Part shown: positions 1-8,198 of the stretch, piece after piece | Layout of the letters: each line of letters begins with the position of its first letter | Position numbering within the stretch: the first letter of the stretch is position 1 | From: Ornithinimicrobium pratense | GTDB lineage: Bacteria; Actinomycetota; Actinomycetes; Actinomycetales; Dermatophilaceae | Length of the DNA: 64,000 bases | Direction of reading: 5' to 3' | Assembly (NCBI RefSeq): GCF_008843165.1 | Contig: NZ_CP044427.1 | Span: 1,612,001-1,676,000, forward strand | The notes under the pieces: generated by a model | The model's database searches: none | Seen by the model: the letters and a program-made list of their open reading frames with translations, nothing else | What the model was told of the DNA's origin: nothing | Program-made: the position numbers and the translations under genes

Positions 1-1970
1 TAGGTGTTGTTGCCGGTGTTGAGGTCGGGGAAGATCAGCACTGTGGCGCGGCCGGCGACAGGGGAGCCCTTCAGCTTGGTCGCCGCGACCGCGGGGTCCA
101 CGGCCGCGTCGTACTGGATCGGCCCCTCCACCAGCAGCTCCGGTGCCCGCTCGCGGACGAGCTCGGTGGCGGCCCGGACTTTCTCCACGTCGGCGCCCGA
201 GCCGGACCCGCCGGTGGAGTAGCTGAGCATTGCCACCCGCGGTTCGACGCCGAACTGCGCGGCGGTGCGGGCCGAGGACACCGCGATGTCAGCCAGCTGC
301 TCGGCGGTGGGGTCGGGGTTGATCGCGCAGTCGCCGTAGACGAGCACGCGGTCGGCCAGGCCCATGAAGAAGACGCTGCTGACCACCGAGACGCCGGGGG
401 AGGTGCGGATCACCTCCAGCGCCGGCCGGATGGTGTGCGCAGTGGTGGTGATCGAACCGGAGACCATGCCGTCGGTCTCGCCGGCGTGGACCATGAGGGT
501 GCCGAAGTAGGCGGAGTCGGCCACCACCTCGTAGGCGTGCTCGGCGGTGACCCCCTTGTGCGAGCGCAGCTCGGCATAGGTCGTGGCGAAGCCCTGACGC
601 AGCGGGCTGGTCTCCGGGTCGACCACCTGCGCCGCGTCCAGGTGCAGGCCCAGGGTGGCGGCCCGCTCGCGGATCTGCGCCTCGTCACCGAGCAGGGTCA
701 GTCGGGCCACTTTGCGGGCCAGCAGGGTGTCGGCGGCCCGCAGGATCCGGTCCTCCGTGCCCTCGGGGAGCACGATGTGGGCGTCGGCCGCGCGGGCCCG
801 GGCGACCAGCTGGTGCTCGAACATCAGCGGCGTGACCACGCGGTGGCCGTTGCCGCTGGTCGACGGGGCGTCGGCGTCCTCGGCAACCGGGACCAAGGCG
901 TCCAGGTCGAGGTGGTCGTGGACCAGCGCCCTGGCCCGCTCGATCTTGCGGGTCGAATGCGGGGTGATCCGGCCACGCACGGCATACATGGTCATGGCCG
1001 CCCCCATGGTGCCTGCCTGGCAGGTGATGATCGGCAGCTCGACGCTGATGCCCTCCACGAGGCGGGTGACCTGCTGGCTGGGCAGGAAGCCGCCGTTGAG
1101 CACGATGCCGGACAGGGAGGGGAAGGTGGAGGCGCTGTGCGCCAGGATCGCGGCGATGAGTACCTCCTCGCGGTCGCCGGGGCAGATGAGGACGTTGCCC
1201 TCCCGCAACCGGTCCAGCACGTGCGGCGTGGTCATCCCGGCTACCAGCAGCCCCGAGGTCTCCCGGTCCAGCAGCGCCTCGTCCCCGGCGAGCAGCGTGC
1301 CGTTAGCGGCCTGCATGAGGTCGCGCACGGTCGGCGCGGCGAGGGTGCTGTCGGCCGGCAGGGTGAAGGCCAGCGGTGCGGGCGTGTCGCCGCCCTGGGC
1401 CTCGGCGTCCTGCCGCAGCCGGGTCTGCAGCTCTTCCTGCATCTGTGGCACCTGGTCCGCCGGCACCCGGTTGGCGATCACCGCGGCCACCTCGGCGTGC
1501 CGCGCCTGTGCCTCGTGCAGGCTGACCAGAGCGGCGGTCACGCTCTCCTCGACATCGCGGTTCACCGCCGGCACGATGAGCACCATGGCCGCCCCCAGGT
1601 GGGCGGCGATGGCGGCGTTGGTGGAGAACTCGGCGGGCGCGGGGACACCGGTGTAGTCGGAGCCGATGACGAGCACGGTGTCGTGCTCGGCCGCGAACGC
1701 GTGGAAGCGGTCCACCACGGTGCTGATCGCGGACTCGGTGCGCAGGTTGACCTCGTCGTAGGTGACGCCCACGGCCCGGTCGACCGAGACCTGCGAGGTG
1801 GACAGCGGGTGCAGCAGCTCGGCCAACGGGTCAGGGCCCCCGGCCTGCACGATCGGGCGGAACACACCCACCCGGCCCCCGCGGGCGCACAGCTCGGCAA
1901 GCAGCCCCACCGCGATGGCGGACTTGCCGGAGACGGACTCGGCGGACGCGACATACAAGGTGCGGGTCAC
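1..1970 (-). CDS. pta: Phosphate acetyltransferase, C-terminus cut by window edge
   Basis: Interconverts acetyl-CoA plus phosphate and acetyl phosphate plus CoA, the first step of the Pta-AckA acetate pathway in the cytoplasm. About 656 residues are visible; long-form Pta such as the E. coli enzyme has about 714, so only the C-terminal end is missing. Domains in order: a BioD-like P-loop fold at the N-terminus (ASAESVSGKSA, residues about 8-18), a DRTGG-type central domain (about 215-320), and the PTA catalytic domain from about residue 375 (VLPEGTEDRILRAA, VLVYGDCAINPDP). The start is the GTG at 1970-1968: it precedes the P-loop directly and has a TATCGT -10 element 7 bases upstream with no Shine-Dalgarno, which suggests leaderless translation. 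Transcribed away from the pabC-like gene across a 34-base gap. No ackA is visible; it would lie to the left. Confidence 0.93.
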   Translation of the reverse strand, partial: MTRTLYVASAESVSGKSAIAVGLLAELCARGGRVGVFRPIVQAGGPDPLAELLHPLSTSQVSVDRAVGVTYDEVNLRTESAISTVVDRFHAFAAEHDTVLVIGSDYTGVPAPAEFSTNAAIAAHLGAAMVLIVPAVNRDVEESVTAALVSLHEAQARHAEVAAVIANRVPADQVPQMQEELQTRLRQDAEAQGGDTPAPLAFTLPADSTLAAPTVRDLMQAANGTLLAGDEALLDRETSGLLVAGMTTPHVLDRLREGNVLICPGDREEVLIAAILAHSASTFPSLSGIVLNGGFLPSQQVTRLVEGISVELPIITCQAGTMGAAMTMYAVRGRITPHSTRKIERARALVHDHLDLDALVPVAEDADAPSTSGNGHRVVTPLMFEHQLVARARAADAHIVLPEGTEDRILRAADTLLARKVARLTLLGDEAQIRERAATLGLHLDAAQVVDPETSPLRQGFATTYAELRSHKGVTAEHAYEVVADSAYFGTLMVHAGETDGMVSGSITTTAHTIRPALEVIRTSPGVSVVSSVFFMGLADRVLVYGDCAINPDPTAEQLADIAVSSARTAAQFGVEPRVAMLSYSTGGSGSGADVEKVRAATELVRERAPELLVEGPIQYDAAVDPAVAATKLKGSPVAGRATVLIFPDLNTGNNT

Positions 1971-1977
1971 GCTGCCT

Positions 1978-1983
1978 ACGATA
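1978..1983 (-). promoter_or_regulatory. -10 element of pta
   Basis: TATCGT on the minus strand, 7 bases before the pta GTG, so the transcript should begin at or next to the start codon. It lies only 9 bases from the -10 element of the divergent gene. Confidence 0.5.
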
Positions 1984-1992
1984 GCCAGCCCC

Positions 1993-1998
1993 TACTCT
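1993..1998 (+). promoter_or_regulatory. -10 element of the pabC-like gene
   Basis: TACTCT lies 6 bases before the ATG at 2005, with no Shine-Dalgarno between. This fits a leaderless actinobacterial promoter. It is back to back with the pta -10 element. Confidence 0.5.
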
Positions 1999-2004
1999 GG
2001 CCTC

Positions 2005-2955
2005 ATGAGCACCGTGCCGCCCACGTCCCCGTCCGTGCCCGCGCTGGAGGGGGTGCGGGTCTGGGTCGACGGCCGGCTCGGCGGCGCAGCTGAGGGGCCG
2101 GCGGGCGGGGTCGGGGTCGGCGCGCTCGACCACGGCGTGACCGTCGGCGACGGTGTCTTCGAGACGGCCAAAGTCGTCGACGGGGTGCCGTTCGCCCTGG
2201 ACCGCCACCACGACCGGATGGACCGCTCACTGGCCGGGATCGGCCTGGACCCGCTGGACCGGGACCGGATCAACGAGGGGATCCGGGCGGTGTTGGAGAT
2301 AGGGGGTATGACGTTCGGCCGCCTGCGCTGCACCGTGACCGCCGGTGTCGGTCCGCTGGGCAGCGACCGTCTCGCCGGCGCCGCCACCTATGTGGTCTCG
2401 GCCATGGAGGTGGAGCAGCCCGGGCGGACGACGACCGTGGCGGTGGTCCCGTGGACCCGCAACGAGCGCAGCGCCCTCACCGGGGTGAAGTCGACTTCCT
2501 ACGCCGACAACGTCGTGGCGCTGGCCGCGGCCAAGGAGCGCGGCCACACCGAGGCGCTGCTGGCCAACACCGCCGGGATGCTCTGCGAGGGGACCGGCAG
2601 CAATGTCTTCGTCGTGGTCGACGGCGTGGTGCGTACTCCCACGCTGCAGTCCGGGCCGCTGGCCGGCATCACCCGCGCGCTGACCATCGAGTGGCTGCGC
2701 GAGGACGGGGTCGAGGTCGTCGAGGAGCAGCTGCCGTTGTCGGTGCTCACCGAGGCCGACGAGGTGTGGATCACCAGCAGCACTCGTGACGTCGCGGCGG
2801 TCACCCACATTGACGTCGTGCCGCCCGTCACGCTGCTGAGCGGGGTGCACCTGGAGGTGCCAGACCTGCGGCCGCGCGACCTACCGCACGGGCCGCTCGG
2901 CCGCCGGGCGCAGGAGATCTTCGCCCGTCGCTCGACGGAGGAGCCCAACCCCTGA
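2005..2955 (+). CDS. pabC: Class IV aminotransferase, probable aminodeoxychorismate lyase
   Basis: A 316-residue protein of the fold-type IV PLP family (BCAT / D-amino acid transaminase / PabC). The PLP lysine is K162 in GVKSTSYADNVVA. Other family marks are the GDGVFETAK segment near residue 50, TEALLANTAGMLCEGTGSNVF and the C-terminal WITSSTRDV. The most likely role is 4-amino-4-deoxychorismate lyase, giving p-aminobenzoate for folate plus pyruvate. The length and the TSSTRDV ending suit that better than branched-chain aminotransferase, but the sequence alone cannot exclude another amino-donor specificity. No pabA/pabB lies nearby. ATG 2005 is chosen because the in-frame stretch upstream is antisense to pta and a -10 hexamer sits 6 bases ahead. 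Confidence 0.85.
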   Translation: MSTVPPTSPSVPALEGVRVWVDGRLGGAAEGPAGGVGVGALDHGVTVGDGVFETAKVVDGVPFALDRHHDRMDRSLAGIGLDPLDRDRINEGIRAVLEIGGMTFGRLRCTVTAGVGPLGSDRLAGAATYVVSAMEVEQPGRTTTVAVVPWTRNERSALTGVKSTSYADNVVALAAAKERGHTEALLANTAGMLCEGTGSNVFVVVDGVVRTPTLQSGPLAGITRALTIEWLREDGVEVVEEQLPLSVLTEADEVWITSSTRDVAAVTHIDVVPPVTLLSGVHLEVPDLRPRDLPHGPLGRRAQEIFARRSTEEPNP

Positions 2956-3058
2956 CGCCCCCCCTGGGACGGCGTCGCCGCAGTGGCCAACACACCTGAC
3001 CCTTGATTAGGATCTCCCCCCGGCGCCACGTAAAGTAGTGCCTCGGCGTAGCGCATCT

Positions 3059-3132
3059 GGACGTGTAGCTCAGTTGGTTAGAGCGTTCGCTTCACACGCG
3101 AGAGGTCAGGGGTTCGAGTCCCTTCACGTCCA
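3059..3132 (+). tRNA. tRNA-Val, anticodon CAC
   Basis: A 74-base cloverleaf. The acceptor arms GGACGTG and CACGTCC pair over 7 bases. The D arm is GCTC/GAGC, the anticodon arm TTCGC/GCGAG holds the loop TTCACAC with anticodon CAC (reads GUG), and the T arm is AGGGG TTCGAGT CCCTT. The discriminator is A at 3132. The following bases are CCC, so CCA is not encoded. A strong hairpin terminator follows, and decayed DNA beyond it suggests past integration next to this tRNA. Confidence 0.97.
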
Positions 3133-3154
3133 CCCGACTGTTCCTCAGTCACGA

Positions 3155-3195
3155 GGCCCCTGGCCTGCGGAAACGCAGGCGAGGGGCCTTCTTCC
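3155..3195 (+). terminator. Intrinsic terminator after tRNA-Val
   Basis: A 15-bp stem with one mismatch: GGCCCCTGGCCTGCG at 3155-3169 pairs with 3174-3188 across a GAAA tetraloop (3170-3173), followed by the T-rich run TTCTTCCTT. It is placed as expected for the tRNA transcript. Confidence 0.85.
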
Positions 3196-3227
3196 TTGAC
3201 CGCATCGGTGACCGGCGTGCGGGATAC

Positions 3228-3511
3228 GTGCAGGAAGCGCCGCACTACCGGGCTGAAGTCTCGGGGGCAAGTGTCCGGCCGTCCAACGTGGGCGGTCAGA
3301 CCAGTCTCATCTTCCGACTGTCAGATGACCTACCCGAGGCGCCGGCGCGGCGCTGCTCAGGGGCCAGGGGGAGGCAGTCGTCCTGCTCCGCAGTGACCAG
3401 TCGGTGGACAGCCTGGCCCGCGTGCTCAGCAAGGTGCGGGGTCCGTGGGTCAGTGAGGAGTGGCTCTACGTTGGCCAGATCGAGGGCGGTGTCAGCGGCG
3501 CCCCAGAGTGA
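3228..3511 (+). pseudogene. Possible frameshifted gene remnant, unrecognised
   Basis: Two short stretches with protein-like composition lie in different frames. Frame 3 (about 3228-3345) reads through SNVGGQTSLIFRLSDDLPEA. Frame 2 (about 3341-3511) reads LLRSDQSVDSLARVLSKVRG and ends at TGA 3509-3511. Frame 2 has a stop at 3326, so the pieces join only by a shift near 3340. No family is recognised. The position just downstream of a tRNA and upstream of another broken gene fits a decayed integrated element. It may equally be non-coding. Confidence 0.25.
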
Positions 3512-3530
3512 GCGCGACCATCCGCACGTA

Positions 3531-3569
3531 GCAACACCCCCGCTCAGTCACGGTGAGCGAGGGTGTTGC
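3531..3569 (+). terminator. Large hairpin, possible terminator
   Basis: The left arm GCAACACCCCCGCTCA pairs with TGAGCGAGGGTGTTGC with one internal mismatch and a short loop. It begins 20 bases after the stop of the putative remnant. The downstream bases are not T-rich, so it may be a rho-independent terminator of the GC-rich actinobacterial kind or simply a stable hairpin. Confidence 0.5.
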
Positions 3570-3892
3570 CTCTGTGGCGTCAGTCGTCCCTTACCTCGCC
3601 TGCAGAGACGGCCCGCTGGCGCCCCTTGTGCGCGACCGCCGACCGTTGCACTCGAAGCATACGGTAAAGATTGAGTAAAGGAAACCTAAAGGCAGCGTTT
3701 CCACGTGGGCATGTTCACGTGGTTTGATGCTCCCACGTCTTGGCTGACCACGGCGGTGTCTCCCCAACACCTCCCCTGGCCGTGGTTGGCCCTGGCCAGT
3801 CCTCCCGGCGCCCGGAATTCACGGGCCAGGCGACCGGGGGGCACCTCATAGCGGTGAGGAGCGGTCATCGTGTGACGGCGGTGGCACCTCTA
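3570..3892. other. Stretch with no convincing gene
   Basis: No frame has good coding character. The sequence is locally less GC-rich (3655-3700) and holds two close CACGTGG words near 3701-3722. The following methyltransferase fragment has no recognisable N-terminus here, so this is probably decayed DNA. Confidence 0.4.
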
Positions 3893-4317
3893 AGGTCCAG
3901 CCCGGACGGTGGGTGCGGTTCCGGTCACCTGACGGGTTTCTTGCGCTCCGTCGGCGCCGACGTGACGGGCATCGACCTCGTGCCAGACTTCATCGCGCAC
4001 GCGCGGCAGGTCGGTCCGGAGGCGCACTTTCAGGTGGGGTCTTTGTCGAGATCGTCCGCCCGAAGGCCTCGGTGGCGGGGGTGCTGGCGTGGTGTTCCCT
4101 GATCCATCTCGACCCTGATCAGTTGGACGACGCCTTGACCGCAATCCGCCGGGTCGTAGCGCCCGGCGGTGCGCTGGTAGTCGGCTCCTTCGAAGGTTGG
4201 GTGTGCGAGCCCTTCGAGCACAGGGTCATCACTGCGTCCCGGTGGCCCGTGGATGAGATGGCTGGCCGGCTGCGGTCATCGCCGCTCGTGCGATCTCGCG
4301 GCGTCGCCCCCGGCTGA
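3893..4317 (+). pseudogene. SAM-dependent methyltransferase remnant, truncated and frameshifted
   Basis: A class I methyltransferase. Motif I is DGGCGSGHLTGFLRSVGADV, followed by the acidic strand end VTGIDLVPDFIAHARQ, in frame 2 to about 4048. The family then continues in frame 1: ASVAGVLAWCSLIHLDPDQ, IRRVVAPGGALVVGSFEG and a short tail to TGA 4315-4317. Inserting one base near 4048 would give an uninterrupted VGSLSEIVRPKASVAGVLAW, so a single-base deletion (or a read error) is the simplest explanation. The N-terminal helices usual before motif I are not recognisable and no good start codon is present, so the gene also looks 5'-truncated. Convergent with the LysR gene. Confidence 0.7.
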
Positions 4318-4335
4318 CATGAGCCACCGATCCCG

Positions 4336-5244
4336 TCATGACTCCGAGCGCGCGAGCAGGTCCGTCGCGGCCTGCCTGAGGGCGGCGAGCGTGCGTCGCA
4401 CCGCGAGGCGCTGAGCCCGGTCGGGACGCTGGATCGCCAGCACCTGACGCCCCGTGTCGACGCCGACGAGTGGTCGCAGCTGGACTCCTTCTCGCAGCCG
4501 CGTGGTAAAGCGCGGCAGCAGAGCTACCCCAACACCTGCCGCGACGAAAGCCTCCACCAGGCGGTTGTCCCGCACCCGCTGTACGACGTGCAGGCGTGCA
4601 CCGGTCTCGTCCTCGATGGCGCGGAGCACGGTATCGAAGGGGAACCCTTCTGGCACTCCGATCCAGGGGTGGTCCACGAGGTCGGTCGGCGTCAGTGTCT
4701 GCCGGTTCGCGAGCGCGTGCCCGGCGGGCAGCGCCACATCGAGGGGCTCGCGCACGATCGGTGCGACCCGCAGCTGTTCGGTGCCGGGTGGGCGTCGACC
4801 ACTGAGCGAGTGACCGATGACGATGTCATGGTCCTTGGCCAGGTCGGCCCAGTCCGCTTCCGCCACGTCATCGTCGGTGCAGGTGACCTGGATCCCCTCC
4901 GCTGCGAGGGTGCCTAGTGCGGCGGGCAGCAGGTACTCGCCGGCACTGGGCAGGGTGACCACCGAGACGGCTCCGCTGGGTTGGCGCCGGAAGGCGTCCC
5001 AGTCCGCCGCCACCTCAGCCAGGACCACCGCCACATCCACCGCACGCCGTGCCAGCAGCTCCCCCGCAGCGGTCAGCCGCAGACCTCTACCCTCGGGCAC
5101 CACGAGCTCTGCGCCGAACTCTCGTTGGGCCGTCTGCAGCTGCTGCGACACGGCAGACGGCGTGCGCCCGGTCGCCTCGGCGACGGCCGTCACGCTTCCC
5201 CGGTCGGCGAACTCGCGGAGCAGTTCCAGATGGCGCACGTCCAT
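4336..5244 (-). CDS. LysR-family transcriptional regulator
   Basis: A 302-residue LTTR. The N-terminal winged helix-turn-helix (residues 1-60, LREFADRGSVTAVAEATGRT then PSAVSQQLQ) is followed by a linker helix and a periplasmic-binding-like effector domain (about 90-295). It is divergent from the EamA exporter at 5318, with 73 bases between, so it probably controls that gene and itself; the effector is unknown. ATG 5244 is favoured because TAGGCT lies 6 bases upstream, giving a leaderless start that overlaps the shared control region. LysR-EamA pairs are common in actinobacteria. Confidence 0.93.
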   Translation of the reverse strand: MDVRHLELLREFADRGSVTAVAEATGRTPSAVSQQLQTAQREFGAELVVPEGRGLRLTAAGELLARRAVDVAVVLAEVAADWDAFRRQPSGAVSVVTLPSAGEYLLPAALGTLAAEGIQVTCTDDDVAEADWADLAKDHDIVIGHSLSGRRPPGTEQLRVAPIVREPLDVALPAGHALANRQTLTPTDLVDHPWIGVPEGFPFDTVLRAIEDETGARLHVVQRVRDNRLVEAFVAAGVGVALLPRFTTRLREGVQLRPLVGVDTGRQVLAIQRPDRAQRLAVRRTLAALRQAATDLLARSES

Positions 5245-5317
5245 GTAGCCAGCCTATAGATACTTGTCACGAGATTTCGCTTGTCCTGAAGTGTTGGGCG
5301 GGCGCACCCTGGGCGGT
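5245..5317. promoter_or_regulatory. Divergent control region between LysR gene and EamA exporter
   Basis: The minus-strand -10 TAGGCT for the LysR gene is at 5251-5256. A direct repeat CTTGTC (5263-5268 and 5281-5286) flanks CGAGATTTCG, which suits an LTTR box. The exact operator cannot be fixed from one example. Confidence 0.4.
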
Positions 5318-6316
5318 ATGCCGATCAGTCACCGTCTCCTGGCCGCAGCCGTCGCGGTCTTGTGGGGGGTCAACTTCACCGCGATCCACGCCTCCCTGGA
5401 GCACTTCCCGCCGTTCCTGCTCGTGGCGGTCCGGTTCCTGCTTCTAGCGCTGCCCACGCTGCTGTTCGTGCCGTGGCCCGGGGTTCCGGTCCGCTGGTTG
5501 GTCGGCTACGGCTTGGGGTTCGGCACCCTGCAGTTCCTCTTCCTCTACTGGGGCATGGCCACCGGTATGCCGGCAGGGCTCGCCTCCCTGGTGCTGCAGG
5601 CCTCGGCCCCGTTCACGGTGGTCCTGGGTGCCGTCTTCCTGCGGGAGCGGCTCACCAGGGCCCAGGTGCTGGGCATCCTGATCGCCGTCGCCGGGTTGGC
5701 CGTGGTCGGTGCGCACCGGGCACAGGTCGCCGCGGTCCTGCCCTTTCTGCTGACCCTCGCGGGAGCGCTCGGCTGGGCGGCCGGCAACATCTGCAACCGG
5801 CAGGCCCGGCCACAGAACCCGCTGCACCTCACGCTCTGGATGTCGGTCGTGCCGCCCCTGCCCATGCTGGCCGTGTCGTTGCTGGTTGAGGGACCGGGCG
5901 AGATCAGCCGAACGCTGTCAACCACGTTCACCCCGGAGGCAGCCCCGGCCCTGGTGGGGCTGGCCTACACGGTGATCTTCGGCACCGTCGTCGGCACCGG
6001 CATCTGGACCTGGCTGATGGCCAGGCACCCGGCGGGGGTGGTGGCACCCTATTCCCTGCTCGTCCCGGTCGCCGGCATGCTGGCCGCCTGGGTGGCCCTG
6101 GGTGAAACCGTGGCACCGCTGGAGGCGCTAGGGGGCGCTGTCGTGGTCAGCGGGGTGCTGCTGGGGTCACTGCGTCGAGGCCCTCCCCACCGTCGTGAGA
6201 CGTTCTCCGCGGCGTCGCTGGCCGAACCGGTGGCGGCACCCGACCGGTCGGGACCGCCGTCAGCCCCAGCCACCCCTTTCGTGGCTCCACCCTTCACATT
6301 TGGCAACTGTCGGTAG
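5318..6316 (+). CDS. EamA/DMT-family membrane exporter
   Basis: Drug/metabolite transporter superfamily, about 332 residues from ATG 5318, predicted to lie in the cytoplasmic membrane and export a small metabolite. Ten hydrophobic segments form two EamA repeats (first about residues 5-135, second about 145-285). Marks are LLAAAVAVLWGVNFTAIHAS at the start of repeat 1 and FGTVVGTGIWTWLMARHPAG in repeat 2. The tail after about residue 285 is polar and Pro/Ala-rich. An upstream in-frame ATG at 5264 would add 18 residues lying in the LysR/EamA control region, so 5318 is preferred. Its likely regulator is the divergent LysR protein; the substrate cannot be told from sequence. Confidence 0.88.
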   Translation: MPISHRLLAAAVAVLWGVNFTAIHASLEHFPPFLLVAVRFLLLALPTLLFVPWPGVPVRWLVGYGLGFGTLQFLFLYWGMATGMPAGLASLVLQASAPFTVVLGAVFLRERLTRAQVLGILIAVAGLAVVGAHRAQVAAVLPFLLTLAGALGWAAGNICNRQARPQNPLHLTLWMSVVPPLPMLAVSLLVEGPGEISRTLSTTFTPEAAPALVGLAYTVIFGTVVGTGIWTWLMARHPAGVVAPYSLLVPVAGMLAAWVALGETVAPLEALGGAVVVSGVLLGSLRRGPPHRRETFSAASLAEPVAAPDRSGPPSAPATPFVAPPFTFGNCR

Positions 6317-6415
6317 CAAAGCCACGCTGGCCGCCTCGCCCGAGGATCTCGGGGAACACTCGCGCTCAGCGAGCAGCTTTCCCCTTTCTGTGATGTGCTC
6401 ATAGTTCCTTGTGTC

Positions 6416-6445
6416 TTGACTCGCGGGGCGGCCTTGCCCTATCTG
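6416..6445 (+). promoter_or_regulatory. Candidate promoter of the CHRD-sortase-CopD operon
   Basis: TTGACT (6416-6421) is a good -35 and TATCTG (6440-6445) lies 18 bases further on. A perfect 15-bp palindrome, CCGATCGTCGATCGG, follows at 6484-6498 and may be an operator. This is the only candidate I see in the 276 bases between the exporter and the CHRD gene. Confidence 0.4.
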
Positions 6446-6592
6446 CACGGGGGCCGTTCAGATGAATGGGGTCACGGTCCAATCCGATCGTCGATCGGCG
6501 CCGAATACATGGAGAAACCTCACCGACGGTGGGGGCATGACCCAGCGGTGTGCAGCAAGCGTGCCGAGGGGTCCGAGCAGAAGGAAGACAAG

Positions 6593-7360
6593 ATGAATAT
6601 CTCCCGCAAGATGTTGGCCCTCCCGGCCGCTGGTGCCGCTGTGATGCTCCTGTCCGGGGCTCCGGCGATGGCCTCCACGGGCTCGTCGATGGCTGACCTG
6701 CAGCCGGTCCCCCTGAACGACGCACCCGGTTCTGGTTCGGCCATGTTCGAGGTCGATGGCACCACGTTGCACTTCACCCTGAACTACCAGGGTCTGCTCG
6801 CCGACGCCCCGCACGCTGCGCACATCCACTTCGGTGCGGACGCGCGGCAGGCGTGCCCCACCGCTGAGGACGACGCCGATGGTGATGGTTTCATCAGCAC
6901 CACCGACGGGGCCCCCGCCTATGGCGGCATCGCCGTCTCGCTCACCACCGAGGGCGACACCAGCCCCGACTCCGGCCTGGCCATCGACCGGTTCGGCGTT
7001 GGCGATGACGTCAGCTACTCCCGCGAAGGCATCGAGGTCGACCAGGCCACCGCTGATGCGGTGATGGCCGGCGGCGCTGTCGTGGTCGTGCACGGTGTGG
7101 ACCACAACGGCAACGGTGAGTACGACGAGGGCGACCGTGGCGCTTCTGACCTGGACCCCGCGCTGCCCGGTGAGGCCACCGACCCCGCCCTGTGTGGTGT
7201 GGTCATGGCCTCGCAGATGGACGACATGCCCGCCGGTGGCGTCGACACCGGTGCGGCTGCCCTCGGCAGCCAGAACCTGCTGCTGGCCGCGACCGGTGGT
7301 GTCGCCCTCGTCGGTGGCGCCCTGATCCTGGCCCGTCGCCGCACCGACTCCGTCAACTGA
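6593..7360 (+). CDS. Secreted CHRD-domain protein, likely sortase substrate
   Basis: 255 residues. The N-terminal signal peptide (MNISRKMLALPAAGAAVMLL, then an AMA-S cleavage site near residue 28) leads into a CHRD-like beta domain (about 40-215) with HAAHIHFGADARQACPT and acidic calcium-binding-like segments (DDADGDGF, VDHNGNGEYDEGDRG). The C-terminus has a hydrophobic helix (about 228-248) and the tail ARRRTDSVN, a cell-wall sorting layout. There is no LPXTG; GGVDTG before the helix occupies the sorting-motif position. RBS AAGGAAG lies at 6580-6586. The class F sortase gene starts 13 bases downstream, which suggests enzyme and substrate. The function of CHRD domains in bacteria is not established. 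Confidence 0.85.
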   Translation: MNISRKMLALPAAGAAVMLLSGAPAMASTGSSMADLQPVPLNDAPGSGSAMFEVDGTTLHFTLNYQGLLADAPHAAHIHFGADARQACPTAEDDADGDGFISTTDGAPAYGGIAVSLTTEGDTSPDSGLAIDRFGVGDDVSYSREGIEVDQATADAVMAGGAVVVVHGVDHNGNGEYDEGDRGASDLDPALPGEATDPALCGVVMASQMDDMPAGGVDTGAAALGSQNLLLAATGGVALVGGALILARRRTDSVN

Positions 7361-7373
7361 TCCAGGTCATCTG

Positions 7374-8198
7374 ATGACTGAGGACGTCAGGCCGCCGGTG
7401 GCGGGCCAGTCCCGTCCCGGCGGCCGGCGTCCCGGTCTGATGCTCCATACGCTCATCGCGTTCTCCCTGCTGATCAGCGGTGGGGCCGCGGTGGCCGTGG
7501 GGCTCTCCCACCAGGGCAGCACACCCGCACCACCGGCCCTGTCCGCACCGACGACGCAGCCAGAGGCCACTACGGAACCGCCCACCGACACGGCAACCAC
7601 TGCCGACCCGGCACCCACTGCCGACCCGGCAGCGACTGCGGACCCGGCGCCGGCCACAGGCCCCGCGCCGACTGGCTCGGCCACCAGTATCCCGACCGCC
7701 TCCGCGTCCACCCCAGCCACGGCTGAGCCGACCCAGGAGGCCGCCCCCGTGGCGCTCCCGGTCTCGGTGTCCATCCCCGCCATCGACGTCACCTCCGACC
7801 TGCTGCACCTCGGGCTGAACCCCGACGGCACCCTGCAGGTCCCCCAGGGCCCCGACTTCGACAGCGCCGCCTGGTATGACGGCTCCCCGCGTCCCGGTGA
7901 GGTCGGCCCAGCAGTGCTAGAGGGACACGTCAGCAGCATCGGGCGTGGTCCCTCGATCTTCTTCAACCTGACCCAGCTCCAGGTCGGGGACACGATCGAC
8001 GTCACCCGCCAGGACGGCACCATCGCCACCTTCGAGGTGTACGACCTGCAGCAGTTCCCCAAGGACTCCTTCCCCACAGTGCAGGTGTACGGCCCCACCA
8101 AAGGCCCCGAACTGCGGCTCATCACCTGCGGCGGCACCATCGCCCAGAGCACAGGCCGCTTCGCCGACAACATCATCATCTTCGCCCGCGAGACCTAG
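7374..8198 (+). CDS. Class F sortase
   Basis: 274 residues. A short cytoplasmic N-terminus is followed by one membrane helix (about 22-44), a long Pro/Thr/Ala linker (about 50-125) with imperfect TADPA repeats, and a sortase beta-barrel (about 126-272). The catalytic triad is visible: H185 (LEGHVSS), C252 (LITCGG) and R262 (STGRFADN). Class F assignment rests on the compact barrel and this motif spacing. Sits between its likely substrate (CHRD protein) and a CopD protein whose ATG directly abuts the TAG stop, so the three are almost certainly one operon. Acts on the outer membrane face, joining secreted proteins to the wall or to each other. Confidence 0.92.
   Translation: MTEDVRPPVAGQSRPGGRRPGLMLHTLIAFSLLISGGAAVAVGLSHQGSTPAPPALSAPTTQPEATTEPPTDTATTADPAPTADPAATADPAPATGPAPTGSATSIPTASASTPATAEPTQEAAPVALPVSVSIPAIDVTSDLLHLGLNPDGTLQVPQGPDFDSAAWYDGSPRPGEVGPAVLEGHVSSIGRGPSIFFNLTQLQVGDTIDVTRQDGTIATFEVYDLQQFPKDSFPTVQVYGPTKGPELRLITCGGTIAQSTGRFADNIIIFARET

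Noticed and set aside
435..2093. 552-residue open frame on the plus strand
   Set aside because: Antisense to pta in the out-of-phase codon position; Gly/Arg/His/Val-rich composition and no domain. A result of high GC.
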